Shown here: positions 56,376 through 64,000 of the stretch, one piece after another
Position numbering within the stretch: the first letter of the stretch is position 1
How the letters are laid out: the number at the start of each line of letters is the position of its first letter
From: Agrostemma githago
Taxonomy: Eukaryota > Streptophyta > Magnoliopsida > Caryophyllales > Caryophyllaceae
NCBI GenBank assembly: GCA_958450325.1
Contig: OY288247.1
Coordinates: 58,593,701 to 58,657,700, forward strand
Length of the DNA stretch: 64,000 nt
Direction: 5' to 3'
The notes under the pieces: generated by a model
Database searches by the model: none
Told to the model about the DNA's origin: nothing
Seen by the model: only the letters and a program-made list of their open reading frames with translations
Translations under genes and position numbers: made by a program

Positions 56376-56896
56376 ATGGAAATTATTCATACTGTGAAGT
56401 ACTGAGAATATGGAGATGATATTATTGATTGGTAACGATGATGCTACTGAGATGATTGAGACTAGATGTTTTATATTACGTACATGGGTTATGATGTTAG
56501 CATATTCTAATCGTTTTCTCTGTCTAAATTGTCACCCTATTTTATTGGGGGGCTGTGGTGATCCAATTGACATTTTTGGTCTTTTGGGGAGCAGTGCTAG
56601 TGTGCAGGTTGATGATGCATGATGATTGTATTCTGGTTGACTGTACGAGGCGGGTCTGCGCTGTCACTGACCACGTTTAAAGGTTGTTGTCTTACTAGTT
56701 GTGCTTTCGCTGCTATAATTGTGTAACCGTGTTCTGTAGATACGAGATTGTAATAATTCATTATTTAGTTTTAAATGGTTGGTTTCTAAATCGTAATGTA
56801 ATGAACTACTACCTCGGGTTATATCGAGATGGTAACACCTTTATTTACTAAGGAATGTCTTGGTAAGGCTCTTGGGTAAATCGGGGTGTTACAAAG

Positions 56897-56908
56897 TGGT
56901 ATCGGAGC
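56897..56908 (+). promoter_or_regulatory. Primer-binding site (tRNA-iMet type, one mismatch)
   Basis: TGGTATCGGAGC, against consensus TGGTATCAGAGC, lies 3 bp after the LTR end. Confidence 0.8.
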
Positions 56909-59594
56909 GAACGATCCTGGAGCCTAAAATAAATAAACCTAGGAAAACTAAAAATGAACCCCGGTGATGACCATCAGGAGCCCCATTAAAACTCGGTTGA
57001 CGAGACGTCCTTATACCAACTCCGGCCCTCCTGGTCTTGACCCCGTAACCGCGTGTGAGAAATGAGATGGGGTACAATAGGAAGGGATACGTTGTGATGC
57101 AATGAATGTTTTGTGATGACTGTCTGTGATAACTGATTATTCAGTTTGATGCATATGATGAAGTGGGCAACATAAGCCAAGGTGTGAGTAGTACGTATCT
57201 ACGGTGTTAGCATGGTATATTAATTAGTACGAGGCCACATGAGCTATATGATACAGTACATGAGGCCAAGGTATGAAGGTAGCTATAGGCGTCGATCATC
57301 CTTGAGTGGGAGAACAGTCATAGCCAGGGTGGTAGTAACGTTGAATACAATGCCCCGATGTTTGTATGTAGTGTGTCGTAAGCGAAAAACGAGTTTAATT
57401 AGTCGAATTTGTGGTAATCTATGTCTATCAATAGAAATAATATACTGTAGCCGTCTCACGTTACTGTAAAGGAGATTGATACCTGTTGTGGTATGTTTAC
57501 AGTAATATGTCAAGCGGGTCTGATTCATGGTGAAGGTATATATGATAACTTACGCATAGGCAATGGTATGATTACACCTAGGTGATGGTATGATAACTTA
57601 CATGGCTTAAGTGTGTCGTAATGAACCTGAATACTTGCATTCTGTTTCGAGTATAATATGTTTCCTTGCCAACGTAATGTACAAGCTACCTTCATGTAAA
57701 CTAGGATCAGTATCTAGAAGTTTAATGGCGTCGTGATGTGATATTGAAACTTTATCGCATGTGAATCAAGTACGAGTTAATGAGGCTAATAGTCGAACAA
57801 TGTAAGAATACGTGAGGTAGGTCCGTTTCGAGTTAATGTGAGTTACTTGCTTTATATTGATCTGAGTGATGTCCTTCTTGGTCCTCATCTTTCTCTCGTA
57901 ATGGTGTAATGAACTTGTCTATAAATTGGTTATTGAAAACGTATGTGGTATCTGAAATTATGTCGATCTGTTTATATTATAGGGAGCAACAATGTATATA
58001 CAAAATGTGTCATTTTTATTTCACCCTGGTTAATAAAATGTGTGATTGACAAGATAAAATGTGAAATCGAAATCTGTTACTTACTTGAAGTTGAGTACAA
58101 CGTGTTATTAAAATGATATATCTGCGGTGTTGTATTCATTAATGTCAATTTCTGTCAAAGATACTTGAATATGTATGTTTCGTTCTAGGTTTATATGGTC
58201 CCTCTCAATGTGATAGACGGTTCCGAGTCGTACCTTATTGTTGATTTCTATTCTTGATGGTTTAAATGTGTAATTATAAAAACCCGTGTTAAGTTAGTGA
58301 CATACATATTTGCAGCAGTTCACCTAACCTGAATAATGTGTTTACTGAGTTCTGTTTGATAGTCTAAACAAACACGCTATCTAATCATGTCGAGATAATG
58401 CCAGATCAACCTAAACCACCCTCGTTAAAATGAACAACGTGTACTGAATTGTCCCACCTGTTTATAGTGTCTATTTCACAAAAGTTTGAAAAGAGACTCA
58501 CATTTATTTTAAGTCTAAGTTCTCCAATGTAAAATTTTGGGATCTAAATCCAAGTATTTCAACCTATTTGCTGATGGTCAAATTTTCCATTATAAACGTA
58601 CTTGAGATTACGTTATCCTTGGAAAACTTTTACAGTAGTTACTTTGAAGAGTTTGGATAATGTTGGAACTTAGATTGCAAAAAAAAGTGAAAAAAAAAAA
58701 AATTGAAACTCATTTTGCGAATCGAAACATTTTTAAGGTCAAAATCTGTCATTTCATGAAAGTGAATTTTGCAAATCACCGTTACGTTCGGAATTTGAAA
58801 ATTGTTAACTATGAAGTTTTAGAGGCTTGTCTTCCAAATCTAATACCACCGGTTTTACACTGTTTTGAGTACAATGATTTAATTATGATTTTAAAAAAAA
58901 ATCATGATTGCAATGTTTTGAAAACGTGTCTAAACCCACTGAATAATCATTCTTTCGCCTTGTTCAAGTGAATGCACCAATGTGAACGTGTCTACCTCAT
59001 CGTATGATGTAATAAAGTTAGACCTATATTTTAATGATGAATTCATAGTAAATTCGAGTCACGAGAGGTCATACTGGTTCATGTTGCATAATTGCCTTAA
59101 CGTGGATCTTGCGGATCAGATGTGTTGTTGGCTGACAAAATTTTCATGGTCATAAGTCGCTTATGTGATAAAGAACATTGGTACACGGATTTAAGAAGCG
59201 AGAGTCGTCCCAATGAGAATTCAGGAAAGGTCGAGTCACTAGACAACAAACCGAGTACTCAACTTACGTACAGTTAAACATGACATCAATTTTCATATTT
59301 TGATCGTAATAATGTATAGAATTTTGACATGTTTGGTGAACAAGTCAAATGTTGGTTTTAATTAATCTTGTACATCTTGATGAGTTTCGCGTACTTATTG
59401 GTCGATGAGTAACGTATGCCTAGAGGAATGAATGTTTATAATGTCTACAGCTGGATTGTTGGCCCTAAGTCGTATGTTAGTGTCTACATTTAAAACTTAT
59501 GCAAGCGTAATACATGAACTATTTGTCGGTTATTGCAATTACGGGGAATAAATGTCACCTGCTAATCGACTCAAGGTCTGAAGTTGTGAACATG
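56909..59594 (+). other. Non-coding internal sequence after the Tekay-like LTR
   Basis: Starts with CCTGGAGCC, common after Tekay PBSs. About 2.7 kb without a supported gene: frames are short and show no retroelement domain. A 103-codon Lys-rich frame at 58660-58971 has no recognisable motif and includes an A-run. No 3' LTR is seen, so the element is degraded, non-autonomous or continues past 64000. Confidence 0.55.
59592..59594. repeat. CACTA target duplication ATG (left)
   Basis: ATG before the terminus CACTACTACA; the same three bases at 63442-63444 after the other terminus. Confidence 0.9.
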
Positions 59595-59618
59595 CACTAC
59601 TACATTAAAGGTCTATTG

Positions 59619-59800
59619 CAACATTTTCAATGCAACACTTTCTTGTTGTGTTGCCATTTATAATAGTGATATTAACTATGCTACACTTATCTAAAAAATG
59701 TTGCATTTAGTCCACAAATGCAACATTTTTGTAAAAACGTTGCAATTATAACACAAATTAGCAACATTTTTTTTAGTAATTGTTGCATTTAGTTAAACAT
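59619..59800. repeat. CACTA left subterminal repeats (TGCAACATT)
   Basis: At least six copies of TGCAACATT/AATGTTGCA-type motifs in both orientations. In CACTA elements such repeats bind the transposase. Confidence 0.85.
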
Positions 59801-60914
59801 AGAGCACTACTTTTTAATTTGTTGAATTTCAATAATGTTAGGATAATTGGTAATCCACAATTAAATAAAAAAAATTAGATGTGAAAGTTCAGTTAGCTTT
59901 TAGTGTAAAAAATGAACTCAATTACATCTTTAATTCGAGGAAACCAACGTCTTTTATATATATTCTACATAAGTACGGAGTAGTAATTAAGCGCTCATTT
60001 ACAAGTTACGCAAGTGAAACAGGATGAAGCTGAACCTACGGGTTTGGTCACAGACTCACAAGACGAGGCATAAGAGTTGTTTAATTTGTTGAACTAAATT
60101 GTTACTAGTCATTTAATTTTATGAGTTAGAGTTATGTGCGCCTTGGGTCGCCAAAATCACAGTCACAAGTCAAAATATTTTGGTCGTGACTAGTCGCGAT
60201 GACCAAGCAACGAGGTCAGGTTTGGGTCGGGCTATTTTCGGGCTATGAAAATAGGGTTCACTTATTTCTGATTCGAGTCATTTTCACATTATTTTTCTCG
60301 GGCGTAATCGTGATTTAGAAAAATAGTTTGAGTCATGTTGATGGGATTAAAATTTTCAATTGCACACATTTAATTAAGAGATGACACTAAAATGATTTTT
60401 CAAAAGAATAACAAATTACTAAACACAAAATAAGGGTCGCCAATTCCACTCATTATGAACAATAGTACACTAATTAACCTAATTAACCTACATCAATGCA
60501 ACAGTAACCCACCAAGAAATACAACAATCTACACTTGCTTCTTCACCAACCCCAATTAGCATGAATTAGTCATCTCAAAGACTCAAACCGATTGCAAAAC
60601 TCTGTACTGTATCTCAAGCCAAGACTTAGAACAGGTTTGTTATCATTTCATATTTTTTTCGTAGTTTATGCTGCTGAATACACGGATATACTCCGATCTG
60701 CAGTTATTTTATATGTTCCTGATTTTTCTATCAGATCCGTTACATTCCAATTACTCCTAATTGCTACCTGTTGTTAATTGTTTTTGCTGTTAATTGCTGC
60801 TGATAACAGTTTATGTTTAATTGTGGTTGTTTCATGATAAGTGGGATTGTAACTTCTAGAATTTTCATGATAGGCTAGACCGTAGGGCTGTAGTTTGTGT
60901 GATTTCTGGAACTT
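59801..60914. other. CACTA interior, no gene seen
   Basis: AT-rich sequence with no supported reading frame; a short 61-codon frame at 60592-60777 has no recognisable feature. Confidence 0.6.
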
Positions 60915-61330
60915 ATTGGCATTTTTTTTCTTTTTTTTTATGAAATGCGATTTTATTAATATAATCATGAAAATTTACCCCATACAAACATCTTACGACA
61001 TCATAATCATCTACGCATTACACCTGATCACAATGTTTTCAGCCACACTTCATACTTAGTAATACTAGCTCTAAAACCAGGAGCCTAAAGCCTTAGCCTA
61101 ATGTTGTATTTGATACAACTGATCATAGACTGTGATACAACTGATCTTAGCCTAATGCACATTGAGTCCTAGCCAGTCCTGCAACAACTGACAGCAGACT
61201 GTGCTATAACAAGACCTAAAAAACAGGTGTTCGTGTCTCTTCTGCTCTACCCCACAACACCAGCAAATCCAGTAGTAGTAACTCCAAACGCAACAGGACG
61301 ATCTTGACTTCTTGAGTTAGTAAGTGTTGA
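60915..61330 (-). mobile_element. LINE remnant, 3' end, minus strand
   Basis: On the minus strand the sequence encodes CWCCGVEQKRHEHLFFRSCYS followed by LLQDWLGLNVH and a stop, matching the Cys/His zinc-binding end (zf-RVT: C-x2-C..E-x3-HLFF-x-C) of plant L1-like LINE ORF2. It ends at the left in a poly(A)-like tail (T run at 60933-60949 on the plus strand). Strongly 5'-truncated, typical of LINE insertions. Confidence 0.75.
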
Positions 61331-61659
61331 TGCATACATAACCAATAAATGAATCGATGCTTGAGTACACTAATCTTATTGGCATTATCGTGTTATGTTG
61401 ATTTTTTGCTTTCAATGTTTTGGTAAAAAAAATAAAAATGGAATGAGAGATAAGTAATACTCCATAAGTAGAAGTGATCTTATTGTTAGTTGCCAGTTTC
61501 CATTCAGTTTTTATATTATCGATTCTTTATATGAATTTCTTGCTGGCTATTCTGGAGATATACGGAAAGGGAATGGCAATAAAAGCATCTACCTAAAGCA
61601 GTTGCTAAAGCAATGACATAGCTATGAAGCACATTTTATGTTTATCCATGGAATCCAAG

Positions 61660-62260
61660 ATAATGGTAGAATAAGTTGGAGCGTCCTTTGTCTACCTAGG
61701 GATGAAATGGGTTTCACATTTGGAAGATTTTGAGTTGGAATAAATCTCTTATTCTGAAATGCATTTGGACAGTTGAAGGGCATCAATCTACAAATTGGAC
61801 ATTTTGGAATCAAGCTAACCATCTTACAAGTGGTACCATATGCTTATATATACGGTAGATAGGAGCTGGTAATAACGTAACTCATAAGGGGAGTATGATT
61901 TGGCGACATATACTTAAATGGGAGGATTTCACTCGGCAAGCAGGAAGGATCTATCAGGCTTGTACACTGTTGTAGCTGTGGGATACAGGAAATATTTTTT
62001 ACCTCCAAGTTGGATATGAATTTTTTTCAGTGAGCATAAAACCAAACAGCAATGGAGCAACGTAGTCTGGGATAGTATGAACATCCCTCGACACACTTTT
62101 TCTGCAACTCAACATTTTTGAATTCACCGCCTTCGATAACATCCATAAAAGGGGACTATACTTGGTAAATAGATGCAGTTTATGCTTTCAGGCAGCTGAA
62201 ACGGTTCAGCATTTATTTTTCCGAATGCAATTTTTCAGACGGGAGTTGTCTTAGCCTGAA
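61660..62260 (+). pseudogene. LINE ORF2 C-terminal remnant, plus strand
   Basis: In broken frames: RISWSVLCLPRDEMGF, then WNKSLILKCIW, IWRHILKW, then VWDSMNIPRHTFSATQ and, after a shift, CSLCFQAAETVQHLFFRMQF. This is the order seen downstream of the RT in plant L1-like LINEs (W-x2-VCLP, WNKALL, then zf-RVT with C-x2-C..ET-x2-HLFF). Several stops and shifts; no catalytic domain. Divergent from the minus-strand remnant nearby. Confidence 0.75.
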
Positions 62261-63029
62261 GGACTAGCAAAAGATGAGAATTGAAGCAAAAGACAAAAGT
62301 CTATAGGGGCTGCTTGGAGCGTTCACAAAAGCCGCTTTAAAAAAAACATTGGTACTCATATATACAGATGACAAGACTAGATGGAAAAAAAGGTCCAAGC
62401 CGGTTGCGGGCGATGATTTTACGAAACAACTTGTGAAGTGGAAAAAGAAAATCGGGCAGGTTTTCTTTACGATTTACAAATTACTCTTTGTTTAAGCAAA
62501 ATGTATTAAACCTACATTATATAAATAGAATATTTATACATTTAATTGTATATGCAGATGCAGTGCGTGCGTAACAAGAACCATCACAGTAGTTCACGAG
62601 AAAGTGGTAATTGATCGTACTAAAAGCAAATCGTTTCTAGTTTAAATTCATGTTTAATTATGTTAGAGGTATGTATTTTTTATTGTTATTTACTCTTTTT
62701 TCTTGTCACAGACCACCTTTTGGGTTACGAATGAATTCAGCCGTAGCAGCGCGCGCAAATTTGGATCCACGAAGACTTACACATGACCGATGTTCATTTG
62801 TTTTTGTATTCAAAAAATGTTTTCATTTCTGTTAGCTATTTTTCATTTTGACATTTTTTTCAATAACATATAATACAAAACATGATTTTTTTTGGATTGT
62901 TAATGGACATCTCTTTTGTGGATCATTTTAATTATCATTTCGGGATTAGACGTCTTGTATGTGCGGATATTATTTGTAACGATTAATAGTGCGTGGGAAA
63001 AATTTAAAACAAATGTATATTATACATTT
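62261..63029. other. CACTA interior, right part, no gene seen
   Basis: AT-rich; the 61-codon frame at 62650-62835 has a hydrophobic start but no recognisable domain and is not called. Confidence 0.55.
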
Positions 63030-63420
63030 TCATTCAGGAATGTTGCATTAGAATTATAATAATGTTGCCTTTGACAATATTGGATATGTTGCATTACCAC
63101 CAAAATAATGTTGCCTTTCTGTTTGATTGAGACAAAATTATGTTGCATAACATAGAAATAAGTGTTGCAAAACTTTGTAGGAATGGGGGAAAAGTGTTGC
63201 ACATTTATATTTAGAGTGTTGCAATAGTTTCTTAAGATATATGTTGCAATAGGGTATCGTTGCAACATTTTTAAAAAATGTTGCATTTGAGTAGAAAATG
63301 TTGCACAATGTGTTACATTAGGCTATTGCAACGGAGTTTTAAGCAGCACAGTTAAAAATGTTGCATAAACCCTAAAGCAACATTTTAGAGGTCATATGCA
63401 AAATTTTCCCTGCGTTGCAA
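63030..63420. repeat. CACTA right subterminal repeats (AATGTTGCA)
   Basis: More than twelve copies of ATGTTGCA or its complement within about 390 bp, spaced irregularly at 15-35 bp, mostly in one orientation; the counterpart of the left array. Confidence 0.88.
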
Positions 63421-63441
63421 TAGTCCTTCATTGTAGTAGTG

Positions 63442-63444
63442 ATG
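63442..63444. repeat. CACTA target duplication ATG (right)
   Basis: Partner of 59592-59594. Confidence 0.9.
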
Positions 63445-63516
63445 GTTATCAAAGAGTGTTAAGTTGTGTTATTGTCTTGTCGTGATGATTATATTGTCTG
63501 CTTATGCGTTCTTTCA

Positions 63517-64000
<484 letters not shown>

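Larger units (their letters stand above)
59595..63441. mobile_element. Non-autonomous CACTA (En/Spm) transposon, 3,847 bp
   Basis: 28-bp terminal inverted repeats (59595-59622 and 63414-63441; 25 of 28 identical) starting CACTACTACA, a 3-bp duplication ATG, and subterminal arrays of TGCAACATT in both orientations (59619-59800 and 63030-63420). No transposase is recognisable. The interior contains two LINE remnants in opposite orientation. It would depend on a transposase encoded elsewhere. Confidence 0.92.

Noticed and set aside
58660..58971. 103-codon frame
   Set aside because: No recognisable motif, A-run encoded Lys stretch, no relatives visible in the window; left as unsupported.

Overview
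The window is intergenic heterochromatin from a large plant genome. No host gene, tRNA or rRNA was recognised. It is built almost entirely of LTR retrotransposons nested in each other, with a CACTA DNA transposon near the right end. The plant assignment rests on plant-specific lineages: Ty3/Gypsy Tat/Ogre-type, Athila-type, and LTRs of the TGTAACACCC type primed by tRNA-iMet. The species cannot be read from the sequence; a eudicot is likely, and anything narrower would be a guess.

Stratigraphy, oldest first. (1) A plus-strand Tat/Ogre-type element, called H1: 5' LTR pieces at 1-1010 and 2119-2314, PBS at 2318, gag-pol at 11189-15109 continued at 53359-54783, and an LTR start at 54878. (2) H1 was broken in its second RNase H domain by a minus-strand Tat/Ogre-type element, E2 (15115-53358), flanked by the duplication ACGGG. 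(3) E2 was then hit by a 10.1-kb non-coding LARD-like element with 3.5-kb LTRs (24112-34235, duplication TGATG, inside the reverse transcriptase). It was also hit by an 11.7-kb non-autonomous Athila-like element, Athila-2 (37356-49021, duplication GCTTA, inside gag). (4) E2 lost its integrase; the gap holds a rearranged LARD remnant (18949-23117). (5) H1 separately received an Athila-like fragment, Athila-1 (2885-5261), and a minus-strand LARD fragment (about 5730-11188). (6) To the right, a Tekay-like LTR (54929-56893) carries a very long AAT microsatellite, followed by non-coding sequence and a CACTA element (59595-63441, duplication ATG) holding two opposed LINE remnants.

The coding parts are gag, aspartic protease, reverse transcriptase, RNase H and integrase remnants of H1 and E2, nearly all broken by stops or frameshifts. 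An antisense plant-mobile-domain-like ORF lies in E2. Athila-2 carries the best-preserved genes: a CCHC gag, a retropepsin separated from gag only by two in-frame UAA codons, and an ATHILA-ORF-like protein, but no reverse transcriptase or integrase.

The most unusual signal is not a gene. Three element families carry arrays of 12-bp palindromes of different sequence (ACTCGATCGAGT in Tat LTRs, AACCGGTCGGTT in Athila-1, TCCCGATCGGGA in Athila-2). All share nearly the same spacing: centres 20-23 bp apart (two helical turns) with occasional jumps of 47-54 bp. They are usually placed about 35-240 bp upstream of the LTR TATA box. The LTR pairs of E2 and Athila-2 differ by whole palindrome units.
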